Positions 24,100 to 34,198 of a DNA stretch of 64,000 nucleotides are shown here, one piece after another (positions within the stretch are counted from its first letter, which is position 1; every line of letters starts with the position of its first letter). Source of the stretch: Oopsacas minuta (Eukaryota > Porifera > Hexactinellida > Lyssacinosida > Leucopsacidae); NCBI GenBank assembly GCA_024704765.1, contig JAKMXF010000222.1, forward strand, positions 1,301,424 through 1,365,423, in the 5' to 3' direction. The notes under the pieces are model-generated. The model was not told where the DNA came from, ran no database searches, and worked only from the letters and a program-made list of their open reading frames with translations. The position numbers and the translations under genes are program-made.

Positions 24100-25659
24100 A
24101 TGGAAATCGAATTGTCAGAGATTCGAACTAAGATAGTAAACCATTTCAAATTTTCTGGTTTCAATTTGAAACAGGAAGTTGCTGACAAATTGAGTAGAAT
24201 GTTGAAGAAGTGTTCTTCTCCAGAAGATGTACAAGAAGCCCTAGAGAAGATAACAGATGTAATCCTGGAGCGTGGTATTACTTCTACACTCATTGACATT
24301 AACCTCTTGGAGCAAGTACTCCAGGAAGCTGTTAGTATAAACGAACCTCAAGATTATATATTTGTATATGATGCTTTTTATTTTCCGAAATTCTCATACA
24401 ACTGTGACTTGAAGAAGTTTGTGAAATGTAAATTAGAACCTCTCTCACTCCACCCAGAAGCTGCTAGTAAGATATCTTTATTCAGAGAAAGATACAACAT
24501 TGTATTACAGATCTTACAGAGACACGATTTGTTTTCTGTACGATCTTTAGCTTCTGCTAATAACGAGAAATATTCTCTTACAACTACAGAAGCACTAATA
24601 GGTAGTTCTAGTAGTGACTCTTGTATCATATTAGGAATGTTGGTACAGTTGAAAGAGGGAGAGTACCATCTGGAAGACCTCACTGGTACTGTTAAGCTAG
24701 ACCTCACGATAGCATCTTACCAGAAGGGAATATTCTCAGAGAATTCTATTATAATTGTAGAAGGTTGTTATGAAGATAAAGTATTACTGGCTAAAGCTAT
24801 TGGTTTCCCTCCTTTTGAATCTGCACAAAAAACAGTGAATTATTTCGGTAATATTAATTTCTTTGGAGGAAACTCTTCTGCTTGTCCTAAAGCTTCTGCA
24901 CAGCTGAGAGATTTAGAAGATACACTTGTAAATTCTTTTTTTGTTGTTATTTCTGATATTTGGTTGGATATTCCACAAGTTTTAAGTAAACTAAAAGTAT
25001 TATTTGATGGATATTCTGATAATCCTCCTACCGCCTTCATACTTATCGGCAACTTCTCTTCTGAACCTTACGGAACTTTACACTACCAGAGAAGCAAGGA
25101 TACTTTCAAACAGCTGGCTATACTCATCGCTATGTTCCCGAACATCCAAGAGAAGAGTCATTTTATTATTATCCCTGGTCCAGAAGATGTTGGTCCAGGT
25201 AACATATTCCCTAAACCAGCATTGCCCAGCTCTATTCAAGCAGAATTTAAGAAAAGAGTGCCTCTAGCGAAATTCACTACAAATCCTAGCAGAATACAAT
25301 TATGCACTAAAGAGATTGTAATCATTAGAGACGATCTCCTCAAGAAGTTATGTAGTGGAGCAATACACTTCTCTTCCAGTGCAGATATACCCGATCACTT
25401 AACTCACACTATCCTCTCACAGGCGTACTTGTGTCCTCTCCCTATTCATTCCCGTCCTATCTATTGGGAGTATAGTCATTCTCTGTCTCTCTATCCAATC
25501 CCTGACTTCCTTATACTTGCGGACAGATATACACATTTTAGTGTTTGTATGAATGACTGCACTTGTGTTAATCCAGGTCCTTTCTCACAGAATGAATTCT
25601 ACTTCAGTGCTATTTATCCTGTTACTGGAGTGGTGGAGGATTGTTTAGTCCCGTTATAG
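24100..25659 (+). CDS. POLE2: DNA polymerase epsilon subunit 2 (B subunit)
   Basis: A 519-aa single-exon protein, close to human POLE2 (527 aa). It is the B subunit of replicative polymerase epsilon, linking the catalytic subunit to the CMG helicase. N-terminal helical domain (about 1-75: FKFSGFNLKQEVADKLSRML), OB-fold region (about 170-235: LEDLTGTVKLDLT), and a calcineurin-like phosphoesterase domain, inactive in this family (about 270-519: FVVISDIWLD, FILIGNF, FIIIPGPEDVGP, HLTHTILSQAYLCPLP). I chose the ATG at 24100. POLE4, another subunit of the same enzyme, lies at 50.2 kb. Confidence 0.95.
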   Translation: MEIELSEIRTKIVNHFKFSGFNLKQEVADKLSRMLKKCSSPEDVQEALEKITDVILERGITSTLIDINLLEQVLQEAVSINEPQDYIFVYDAFYFPKFSYNCDLKKFVKCKLEPLSLHPEAASKISLFRERYNIVLQILQRHDLFSVRSLASANNEKYSLTTTEALIGSSSSDSCIILGMLVQLKEGEYHLEDLTGTVKLDLTIASYQKGIFSENSIIIVEGCYEDKVLLAKAIGFPPFESAQKTVNYFGNINFFGGNSSACPKASAQLRDLEDTLVNSFFVVISDIWLDIPQVLSKLKVLFDGYSDNPPTAFILIGNFSSEPYGTLHYQRSKDTFKQLAILIAMFPNIQEKSHFIIIPGPEDVGPGNIFPKPALPSSIQAEFKKRVPLAKFTTNPSRIQLCTKEIVIIRDDLLKKLCSGAIHFSSSADIPDHLTHTILSQAYLCPLPIHSRPIYWEYSHSLSLYPIPDFLILADRYTHFSVCMNDCTCVNPGPFSQNEFYFSAIYPVTGVVEDCLVPL

Positions 25660-26005
25660 AATACCTTGATTGTCTATTTTATTCATTTCTGGTTTTATTG
25701 CAATATTATATTAGATATTGTTATGTGTAAGCTGAATTGACTTTTTGCAATTGTAAAATATTTGATTTCAAATGTTGTAGAAGAGATTATAATTCGTCGA
25801 TTCTCCAAAAGGAAAATCTAAGCCCTGTCCCAACTTTAGATTTGCACACACTCTCTGATAACTGTATTGTAGATGATGCTGATTGATACTTTAATTGTTC
25901 GAATCAATCACAATCAGTAATTTGTGTGCCAATTTGGGAAAACAACAGACAAGTTTATCTAAATTTAGTTTATATGATTGATTATCCATTTTATTCTATA
26001 GCAGT
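25660..26005. other. Short spacer
   Basis: 346 bp of AT-rich sequence between POLE2 and TPRKB; nothing recognised. Confidence 0.4.
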
Positions 26006-26557
26006 ATGGCATTATCAACTCCTGCAGAATCTCTCATAAATATCTATAATTTAATAATCCCTGGTTTAGATACCTCCACTTCTGTTGGTATCGCACTATG
26101 TAGTGGTTTTAAAGAACCTATAAGCTTCCCTACACTTTTATCTAACGGACTCAATCTGTGTATTCTACGAGCTAATGTTGTAATTAGTAGAAACAACATA
26201 TTACAGTCTGTATTCAAAGCGATTTCTAACAATGCAAATGGTAAAATGAAGGCTAAAGCAATTTCCACAGAAGTCATATTCAGCTTGTCTCCGTACAGAC
26301 AGATTAAGCAGAGTCTAGCTACATTTGGAATATCAGGAATTCCTGATACAGTCTGGGTTGTATCTCTAGCAAATGATCCTAATAGTGTGATTAGTAAGTT
26401 TCTAGAATTAACTCAATCTCAATTACTAAGCCAAACAGCAGCTGAAGTAGGAAATACAGATCTTATTTACGAGATATATGGTATAACTCCAGAAGAGCTA
26501 TCTATTGGCTCACTTGAAGATGCTATTACTAATAGAATCGCTGTTAAAGATCTGTGA
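26006..26557 (+). CDS. TPRKB: KEOPS subunit TPRKB / Cgi121
   Basis: A 183-aa intronless protein matching TPRKB (human 175 aa), the Cgi121 subunit of the KEOPS complex that makes N6-threonylcarbamoyladenosine at tRNA position 37. It binds the Bud32/TP53RK kinase and helps bind tRNA. Visible family features: NGLNLCILRANVVISRNNILQSVFKA near residues 47-70, EVIFSLSPYRQIKQSLATFGI near 87-110 (the hallmark S/N-P-x-x-x-I-x-x-S/A-L-x-x-F-G-I), and a C-terminal helix IYGITPEEL with E-D-A-I. Upstream and downstream genes are on the same strand but far enough apart for their own promoters. Confidence 0.92.
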   Translation: MALSTPAESLINIYNLIIPGLDTSTSVGIALCSGFKEPISFPTLLSNGLNLCILRANVVISRNNILQSVFKAISNNANGKMKAKAISTEVIFSLSPYRQIKQSLATFGISGIPDTVWVVSLANDPNSVISKFLELTQSQLLSQTAAEVGNTDLIYEIYGITPEELSIGSLEDAITNRIAVKDL

Positions 26558-26944
26558 TTATGTTACTTGATTAGTATCAGTTTAACTATACACGTACTTC
26601 CCCAATATCTTAATTAATTAATTAATATTACTGGTTGGTAAAAAATCTTCACGCCTATCTTCTATCATTGACATATTTTATCCTCCACAAAATAAAACTG
26701 CTTGTAAAATGAAGTTTTGTTTACAATCAAATATTGTCCAAATCTTTATCAATTGCAAGATACAAATTTTCTTCAATCAATCATATCTAGAAATTATTCG
26801 CCCCCTATTAGCCTTTGATCCGCCATGATCATATGCGTACTAATTATAATGGTAAAAATTCCATTAAATGTTTTCGTAATTTCCGTTTTGCCAGCTAACG
26901 AGTAATACTGACTTTTCACAAATAATAATCAAGCAAAAACTAGA
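26558..26944. other. Spacer with repeat fragment
   Basis: Contains attattcgccccctatt (about 26795-26815), similar to the end of the MITE at 48.8-49.2 kb. No gene. Confidence 0.4.
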
Positions 26945-27307
26945 ATGGTGAAAGGAATCGGTAACATTAACAAGCACAGAAGTACTGGCGGTATGATAAG
27001 GAATAGTCGTAGATTGAAACGCAAACAAAATAAACATTCAACAAATAAACGTAAGTTAAACCGTCAAAAAGCTATAAAAGAGGCATTGAATGAAAGTAAT
27101 ACAACCAAACAGCTTATCAAGCAGAATAAATCCAACCCAAATGCGAATCTTCTCATCTCTAATAAAAAGAGACGATTAGTGCTGAGGAACAGACGGATAC
27201 GTGACAAGGACAACTCTAAGATGGAAGTTACTAGACTTAATACTAAGAAGTTAATGTCTGCAGTTACAACGAAAAGTAGTAAAGATAAAATGGATGTGTC
27301 TAGCTAG
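26945..27307 (+). CDS. C11orf98: Small basic protein, C11orf98 homologue
   Basis: A 120-aa intronless, very basic protein. Human C11orf98 is 123 aa and shares the layout: an Arg/Lys-rich N-terminal half (RRLKRKQNKHSTNKRKLNR), then a conserved core here reading NKKRRLVLRNRRIRDKDNSK followed by MEV (human GKKRRKLLQQIRLAQKEK, then MEV), and a tail ending in Met-Asp-Val. The composition suggests a nuclear or nucleolar RNA-binding role, but I infer that from composition only; function is not established here. Confidence 0.68.
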   Translation: MVKGIGNINKHRSTGGMIRNSRRLKRKQNKHSTNKRKLNRQKAIKEALNESNTTKQLIKQNKSNPNANLLISNKKRRLVLRNRRIRDKDNSKMEVTRLNTKKLMSAVTTKSSKDKMDVSS

Positions 27308-27642
27308 ATCCTTGTATAGTATGTTTGAGATTATATTACATAATACATAGTATAAAATTACTTATCCAATTTCTACATTATTGGTATTTTAATATTTTGA
27401 TACAGGGGTGAAATTCTTTGGCCTGCTTAATAATATAAGCAGGTCTATAAGCGCTCGTCAAATTGTATCGAGGCAATCCAGCTCTGCGCTTCATGTCACA
27501 AACGGACCTCGCTCCACCAGATTTCCTTGATTATAATTCTGCATGCTGTTATTGATTATATGCACAATTTCTCTACTAATATAATGTTAAATGTATTTCT
27601 GAGTGATAATTATGCTATTAAATACAACCTGAGAGATTAGAC
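27308..27642. other. Short spacer
   Basis: 335 bp. A mildly GC-richer stretch (27416-27530) includes the small inverted pair cctgctta / taagcagg (about 27422-27444). No gene or known RNA recognised. Confidence 0.4.
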
Positions 27643-29409
27643 ATGTCGCAACATGCACTTCTCCCAAAAATGCCAGTACCAACTTTGGCTGATACGCTCA
27701 AAAGATTCTTAACAGCTCTGAAGCCCCTTCTAACTTACTCGAAATTCGAAGAAACTGTCCGAAAAACAGACTCATTCGCAAAAGAACATGGCCCTTATCT
27801 TCAAGATAAGCTAGTGAAATTATCAGAAGAAGTTGATAATTGGGCGGGATATGTATCCGTACATGTCAGATATCTTGCCAATAGATCTCCTCTCATATTG
27901 ACTAATGGTGCAGGCGCTACTTTTGTACCAGCAATAGGTAGTCCTGAAGAATCTATACTTACACTCTTATCATACTATATTGCTGAGACTTGTGCATTAA
28001 ATGAGAATATCCGGAATCATAAATTACCACAACAAATGTTTGATAACGAACCATTATGTATGGCACAATACAACAATCTCTTTTGTTCGTGTAGAATACC
28101 TGGTATAAAAATAGATACATTCAAGCACTCACCGCATAGTAAGCATATAGTAGTAATGTATGCAGGGAGTATGTACAAGGTACCCATGTACAGTGGAGAC
28201 AAGCTGATTAATCTGCAGGAGATTCATAATCTCCTCTCTCAGGTACTTGAACAGAGAGAAGAGGGGAAGAGTGTAGGTCTGTTAACAGCTCTGGACAGAG
28301 ACACCTGGTATACTACAAGGGCGCATTTGAAACTGTCTCCCATTAACACAGCCTCCTTAGAAATCATGGAGGGATGTATTATTGTAATTAGCATTGATGA
28401 CTTTGGAATGGCAAATTTATCTCACGGTGATAAGTTAAAGTATACAATATTCTGCGATTTCGAGAACAATTTTCCAAATTTTAATCGATGGTACGGAACT
28501 TCTCTACAAACAATAATTTCAAAAGACGGTTATTTCTGTAGCACCAATGAGCACTCACTATTTGACGGAACTATAGGGAGTGACAGAGATCAATATGATC
28601 CTGTCACTCTAATTGAAGATTCTGAGATACAATCTAATTTGAAAATAGAGTTGTTACAATGGGAAATCTCTCCGTTTATTCAATCAAAAATTGATGAATC
28701 TAGACTAGAGCTGAGCAAGATTTCTGAATACTATGATACTAAGACTTTTAATTTCCCTGATTATGGGAGGGATTTTTTTAGCAATCACGGTTTATACTAC
28801 CAAGGTTATATGCAGTTAGCTTTCCAATTGGCTTATTTCAAATTATACAATAGATTGTGTCCAAGTTATCAACCCGTTAGCCTCAGGAAGTATCGTGGCG
28901 GTCGGCTAGAACATCCTCACGTCGTGAGTGAAGAGTCGAAAGCATTTGTTGAAGCAATGGTGAACTCACAGTCAAGCAGCAAGGATAAATACAAACTAAT
29001 GAACCTTGCTTTGAACAGACACAAAGAGTTAATGGCTGATGCAAGCCAAGGACAAGCCTATTGTAAACACTTGCTAGGTCTTAAAATGTTAGCAGAGGAG
29101 GAAAATATGAATTTGGAAATATTTCAGGATGAATGTTTCAATGTGTTCACTCAACACAATTTAGCCACAAGTGGTATGCCCATTATAGTGCCTATTTTGA
29201 GTAATCATCCTGTTCATAGTGGAAATGGCCATTTTGTTGTCTTTAAACCGGAGAATGAGTCATTAAACTACAACGTTACAACTCTCGTACATTCTTCTGA
29301 ATATACAAATTCTACTGAATTTGGTTCTGCAATAGCCAAATCTTTGATTGAGATCAAACGACTTGTACTTGCCCAAGCAACTGATGGAATATTGCAATCA
29401 AAGCTGTAA
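27643..29409 (+). CDS. Carnitine/choline acyltransferase family protein (CROT/CRAT-like, divergent)
   Basis: A 588-aa intronless protein, full length for the family (CROT 612, CRAT 626 aa). The enzymes move acyl groups between CoA and carnitine (or choline). Seen: N-terminal LPKMPVPTLADTLKRFLTAL (family P-V-P-x-L-x-x-[ST]-L), MFSTCR-like NLFCSCRIPGIK, catalytic His in STNEHSLFDGT (family N-x-[ED]-H-[AS]-P-x-D/F-[AG]), and QLAYFKLYNR. Odd: the substrate loop reads SLRKYRGGRLEHPHVVS where carnitine enzymes have GRTE-T or GRTDT; the Thr that holds the carnitine carboxylate is replaced by His, and the late STS triad reads ATS. No N-terminal mitochondrial leader or transmembrane segments, so CPT1 is unlikely, and no AKL-like ending (it ends QSKL, which is a possible peroxisomal PTS1). 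Confidence 0.82.
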   Translation: MSQHALLPKMPVPTLADTLKRFLTALKPLLTYSKFEETVRKTDSFAKEHGPYLQDKLVKLSEEVDNWAGYVSVHVRYLANRSPLILTNGAGATFVPAIGSPEESILTLLSYYIAETCALNENIRNHKLPQQMFDNEPLCMAQYNNLFCSCRIPGIKIDTFKHSPHSKHIVVMYAGSMYKVPMYSGDKLINLQEIHNLLSQVLEQREEGKSVGLLTALDRDTWYTTRAHLKLSPINTASLEIMEGCIIVISIDDFGMANLSHGDKLKYTIFCDFENNFPNFNRWYGTSLQTIISKDGYFCSTNEHSLFDGTIGSDRDQYDPVTLIEDSEIQSNLKIELLQWEISPFIQSKIDESRLELSKISEYYDTKTFNFPDYGRDFFSNHGLYYQGYMQLAFQLAYFKLYNRLCPSYQPVSLRKYRGGRLEHPHVVSEESKAFVEAMVNSQSSSKDKYKLMNLALNRHKELMADASQGQAYCKHLLGLKMLAEEENMNLEIFQDECFNVFTQHNLATSGMPIIVPILSNHPVHSGNGHFVVFKPENESLNYNVTTLVHSSEYTNSTEFGSAIAKSLIEIKRLVLAQATDGILQSKL

Positions 29410-30407
29410 TTTGACTTCAAATTTTACCTAGTTTGTAGATTTTACAAAATTTGCAGTATATGTACTTTGTTAATTCAACGAAATGTTGCACTTTCATTTT
29501 ATAGCCATTTTTATATACTTCCAATTTTGAATTTAATCACCATGTGCATATTTTAATTTCTAGTGATGTGTTAACAATCAAAGTTGGGTCCGTTCATAAC
29601 TTCATATAATAAGGATTCCGGGAGACCAATTGATTATTTTGGAATTGATTTTGGAGCTACGATAACCAGATTGGTAGGGACATAGCCTCACCAACCTACC
29701 GGTGCCCACACCCATGCATAGTAGAAAAATTCTTTCCCATTTTATAATAAACGAGTATGCTTCGCTTGCTCGTGCTGCGTGGCTTGCGGTAATTTCGTGT
29801 TTGTACTGGGCTCGGCACTTCGTGCCTAAAATTAACCTAAAGTGTAACAATATCAAAATGTATGAAATTTATATTAAACAAATGTACAAACAGACGCACA
29901 ACACACACAGTCTCATTATTTAATAATATAGATTAGGGCTTTTAAATTTCCTTCAATACGAAACTATGTAGTATAGTTAAATAGTTATGCCTCCTTCGAA
30001 TCAGAATTATATCATTTTATTGTTATGCTCTCTTTGCTGGATGAAAATATAAATATACATAACTCGTGTACAGTTTTAAAAGCGTTAAATATAGAAATAT
30101 GAGTACCGAATATCCAGCTAATTTCGCAAAAGTATATACGTAATTATGCCACATCTCAGAATTGTGAAATTCAATTCAAAATAGCATACCATTAATAATT
30201 TTCTTGACAACGGACAACAGAGTAATAAACTCTAATTGGGATTGTATAATACACGTAAATAACTTTACTCTTATCACATTATCTTACAATGGTATACAAA
30301 ACTAATACCCATTTGTATATATCTAGCACACTTTAAGGCCTAGACTACATGCTAAAAACTAAAATAACACACACACACACACACAGCATAATACCGTTTC
30401 GTTGGTA
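29410..30407. repeat. Spacer with dispersed GC-rich repeat
   Basis: About 29745-29935 holds a repeat with cttcgcttgctcgtgctgcg and ggctcggcacttcgtgcc, also present inverted or diverged at 41800-41880 and 60560-60640. A CA microsatellite lies at 30367-30385. No gene. Confidence 0.6.
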
Positions 30408-30413
30408 TTATGC
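30386..30413. other. Perfect hairpin spanning the stop codon of the GPI-protein gene
   Basis: gcataatacc and ggtattatgc form a 10-bp perfect stem with an 8-nt loop (gtttcgtt), and the minus-strand stop codon (30408-30410) lies within the stem. It could mark the 3' UTR structure of the gene, or be an old insertion. The role is unknown. Confidence 0.6.
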
Positions 30414-31066
30414 TGTAGATAGGAAGAACATAGCCATAGCAGCTAGCAATAGCAACCAGCTAGTTATAGCTATAGTATCAGCTGAGCTGGTTCTAACACC
30501 TTCTGGACATGCAGTACAGTCGAATTGGATACAATCCTCAGGTAGTCTGAAGTCAGAAAATGCTGGTGCTTCGTTACTGTAGCTATTGATAGTTATTACG
30601 GTGGTTGAAAAGTAGCAGTTTCAGTGTATTCTGTGGGTAGTCCATCGACTATTACGACCTGATGCGTATTAAATATGTTGGAAACTGTGAATGTTCCAGC
30701 TGGACTTTCTGTAGCCCTTTGAAAAATATCCCAAGTGCTTTCATTGACAGAGAATGGGGATATACTCAAAGAGTCTGCTATTGTACGCACGCACGTATCA
30801 ACCGTGTTAGAGTATTCTGCTGAATCATTTACACTAGCGACCTGAACTGTAGTGGGAGTTGTGAACAATATACGTTGAGTTGAAACTACCGATTGAAGAC
30901 CCCTTGAGATGTCGTTATATACGTTGTAGCACGGGTTACTAGTTACCAAACCGAAAGTGGTTGATTCACTTGACCCTTGGAAGGAAAAGCTACCAGAGAG
31001 TTGAGGGAATTGTGCATTCGTAATGGCCAGCAGTACTATGAAGCAGAGCAACACGGCGCTGTTCAT
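30408..31066 (-). CDS. Secreted, probably GPI-anchored surface protein with a mini-intron
   Basis: The first segment (30600-31066) begins MNSAVLLCFIVLLAITNAQ, a clear signal peptide, followed by a Ser/Thr-rich extracellular region with a few Cys. That frame stops at 30596-30598. A second frame, open to 30408, continues with EAPAFSDFRLPEDCIQFDC, TACPEG, and ends in a Ser/Ala site plus a hydrophobic tail (SWLLLLAAMAMFFLSTA), as in GPI-attachment signals. Removing 30577-30599 (23 nt, gtaata...ctacag) or 30583-30599 (17 nt) joins the two in frame and gives about 211 or 213 aa. No family recognised. Alternative: a frameshifted copy or a sequencing error. Confidence 0.6.
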
Positions 31067-32299
31067 ATTTATATCTAGAAATATTACGATTTAATATTAT
31101 TGATTTTTGAACCGAATACGGTCGAAGTGTTAGGTTAGTAATGCAAAGGAACACTAAATTTACCACTTCGTTTTAACCAATTTCCGAACCAAAAACAAGA
31201 TTTTTGACCTCATCAAATCACACATTTTCCCGGCAGTATTCTGTTAACAGAATCAAATATTATTTATTACTAGCGTGCATCGCTTGCTAGGTCGTGATTC
31301 AATTTCAACCATCTATCATTTATATTGGCTGAGCAGTGGCTAACAATGTGATTTCTCAAACTTGACTCGTCCGAACCAAGCCCAAAATACCCCTGTATGG
31401 CAAAATCAGCCCTGGGGGCCTTCCAGTTTGTTCAATCAATTTCGAACATACAAACATATATATAGAGATTAATTGCGTTTTATTAGTATGGATTACGTAT
31501 ATAACATACTATATCTGTTCCTACTTGGCTTGGAGCATATATTATTTCTTTATATATTTCAGTATTAGACTGGCTCTGATAGTTCTAGAAGGATTTTATA
31601 CTGTTCACTAATTGAGTTTAATGCAATGTGATCATTTGTACTGCCTTGAGGCTATTATGTTTGACAGCACACCGGGACACATTCTCCCAAGTCAGATTTA
31701 TCCATTACGTATGCTATCAATTATTCCTCCTGATAATGTTTTCAATCTTTATACGTACTTACGTATGCTTTCCTTCTAAATTCTTACGTATGCTATCAAT
31801 CTGTACTCTTGGTATGCTATTAAATCATAACTTCTAATCAGGATGTATTGATAGATAATTCCACGAGCCACACTAGATTTTTTCAGCGACTGAACATGGC
31901 TAATCGTGTTTCTAAGTTAGCTATGCGGGTTTTGTAATCCAGTATCTCAGTAGAGAGCGAGAGGCATTTTATAACCTTTAATGCTCGGAACATTATAATT
32001 TAACAACGAAATCAATGTTACCAGACGCTGTGTAACCTGTATCAGTAGTCTTATAGGGTATACAAACAACATAATTTAATGAATTACATCATGACCTTTT
32101 CTACAAGAATCTCCCAATATTAAATCCCGAGGCTAAATTAAGGATTCCCCATCTACAGTGGTTTAGCCCCACCACCCATATCAATTTTACAAAGCTGGTT
32201 ATCCCACTGTTAGCAGGACAAAATTCTGTTTCGGCCTCTCTTGATAGATAAATATTACTTGTATCACAGCAACTAGATTTATCCTTCCTAATATTTTTA
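31067..32299. other. Spacer between divergent genes
   Basis: No gene. It contains a short tandem theme of tacgtatgct (31706-31815, three or four copies). Confidence 0.4.
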
Positions 32300-33685
32300 A
32301 TGGCATCAATACCTCCTAACACCACTCTAAGTCTCAGCAAGGAGAGTCATGTTCTCGTGTTAGGAACTGGGTACGTAGCAGAACCCTGTATCCAGTTCCT
32401 AAACAGAGACCCACTGATAAGACTAACTGTTGCTTCCAACGAAGAATCTAAACTGAGTATGTTGGAGAAGAAATACTCCTGCAATACATGTTTACTAATA
32501 TTACCAGCTGAACGTGATAAGCTACCAGGGTTAGTACAAAAGTATGACGTCATAATTAGCCTCCTACCTAAATTCCTACATGCCATTGTTGTTGAGGTTG
32601 TTGTAGAGCAGAGAAAACATATGGTTACCTCCAGCTACGTGTCAGAGGAAATGCGTAAGTTCGATTCTCTCGCTAAGGGGAGAAATTTGATTCTACTGAA
32701 TGAAATGGGGCTAGATCCTGGTATCGATCATATGCTAGCTCTGAGAGAGATACAACAAGTACATGATCAAGGAGGTAAGATTATTAGTTATACTTCTTGG
32801 GCTGGTGGTCTCCCTGCTCCAGAGAGTGCTGACAATCCTCTCAAATATAAATTCACATGGGCTCCTATTGGTATGCTGACTAACATATGGAATCCTATGA
32901 AGTATCTGAAAGAAGGCCATATAATTACAGGAGAGGGAGGGACTGTAATAGAACATCTTGATAATATACAAGTTACAAAAGAATTGAGATTCGAAGTATT
33001 CCCTAATCGTGATTCTCTGGTATACAAAGACGAGTATAAAATACATAATGCTACTACAGTGATACGAGGATCACTCAGATACCCCGGACACATGAAGGTA
33101 CTTAATGCTCTGAAAGACCTGAAGCTAATTGACAGATCTCCTCTCCAGCACTCACACTCAAATACCTGGAGCAGTTACCTACTGAATGTACTCGGAAGAG
33201 TACAGGAAGAGAGAGATAAATTGGTTCAGATTGTTACAGAGATATTAGGAGATACAGGGTTAGTTGATGTTGTTGGGGAATTAGGACTCCTATCTGATAC
33301 ACCTATAGAGGTACTGTCCTCTCCAGTAGAGACACTAGCTCGATTCGTTGAGGATAAATACCCTCTCAAGAGTGATGAGCGTGATTTAGTAGTGCTGCTG
33401 AATACTATTGTAGCTGAGTATTCAGAGGGTGAAAGAACTCGTATAACTGCTGCTTTAATAGAGTATGGCATAGTTAATGGATTCTCCGCAATGTCTCGAT
33501 GTGTCGGATTGACAGCTGCTATTGGTTGTAAAATGGTTCTTCTAGGAATGATAGCAGAAACAGGAGTAATTACCCCTTCACATCCTCTCATTATTCAGAC
33601 TGCTCTTCAGGTACTGGAGTCAGAAGGGTTGTCATTCAAAGTTAAACGAGAGGACATTTCTCAGAAGTTACAAATGTATTCATAA
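32300..33685 (+). CDS. Stand-alone saccharopine dehydrogenase (glutamate-forming, Lys9/AASS C-terminal type)
   Basis: A 461-aa intronless enzyme of the saccharopine dehydrogenase/reductase family. It matches the C-terminal half of animal AASS, which turns saccharopine into aminoadipate semialdehyde plus glutamate, and yeast Lys9 (446 aa). Seen: Rossmann motif VLVLGTGYVAEP (residues about 18-29), LLPKFLHAIV, TSSYVSEEM, NEMGLDPGIDHMLA (near 132-146), SWAGGLPAPESADNPLKYKFTW, and PGHMKVL. There is no lysine-ketoglutarate reductase domain upstream in the 1.2 kb to the next gene, and the start has an ordinary Met with no mitochondrial leader. Animal AASS is normally a fused bifunctional mitochondrial protein. 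Confidence 0.9.
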   Translation: MASIPPNTTLSLSKESHVLVLGTGYVAEPCIQFLNRDPLIRLTVASNEESKLSMLEKKYSCNTCLLILPAERDKLPGLVQKYDVIISLLPKFLHAIVVEVVVEQRKHMVTSSYVSEEMRKFDSLAKGRNLILLNEMGLDPGIDHMLALREIQQVHDQGGKIISYTSWAGGLPAPESADNPLKYKFTWAPIGMLTNIWNPMKYLKEGHIITGEGGTVIEHLDNIQVTKELRFEVFPNRDSLVYKDEYKIHNATTVIRGSLRYPGHMKVLNALKDLKLIDRSPLQHSHSNTWSSYLLNVLGRVQEERDKLVQIVTEILGDTGLVDVVGELGLLSDTPIEVLSSPVETLARFVEDKYPLKSDERDLVVLLNTIVAEYSEGERTRITAALIEYGIVNGFSAMSRCVGLTAAIGCKMVLLGMIAETGVITPSHPLIIQTALQVLESEGLSFKVKREDISQKLQMYS

Positions 33686-34198
33686 TCAGAGCAAATATTT
33701 TACCTAGTTTTAAATTATTTCTTTATATTAAATTAGATTTATCCCATTGTAATTCTATTAATTACGAGCCTTTGGCTCGTCGCATTACGCCTCGAGGTAT
33801 TCAACGGACAAACAAACAAACAGACAAACAACATTTGAGATGTAATAATATTGATGTTGTTTGCAATATTCAGACTCAGCATACTCAATTACCCTAGTAT
33901 ACTCGTTAAAGTATGATTCTACCTCAATTTTGAAATTTGTTTACTTTATATTCATAAAAACAACAGTAAATTTACATATGAGACACTTGAAATGCGAAAT
34001 TCGGATTCAGCATACTTAGTTACTCCTGGGTAGCCGTTTAGAGCACACCTGTACGTATTTTTTTTGTTGATAACCCAGACCCTTATTTTTGTTAGCTAAC
34101 GCATAACTTTTGACTTAGAGTTACACTTTGCTTTAATTTATTATTCGCCCTGACCTTTCCTATTCTGAGATTCTATGAACGGTAGGGTGTAGTATACT
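33686..34198. repeat. Dispersed repeat family A, copy 3 (inverted), and flank
   Basis: From about 33763 to 34033, family A lies in reverse orientation, beginning with the hairpin tail acgagcc-ttt-ggctcgt. It is truncated relative to copies 2 and 4. The hAT element begins at 34199. Confidence 0.75.

Noticed and set aside
33226-33591. Antisense ORF of 121 codons inside the SDH gene
   Set aside because: Overlaps a strongly supported gene and has no family signature.
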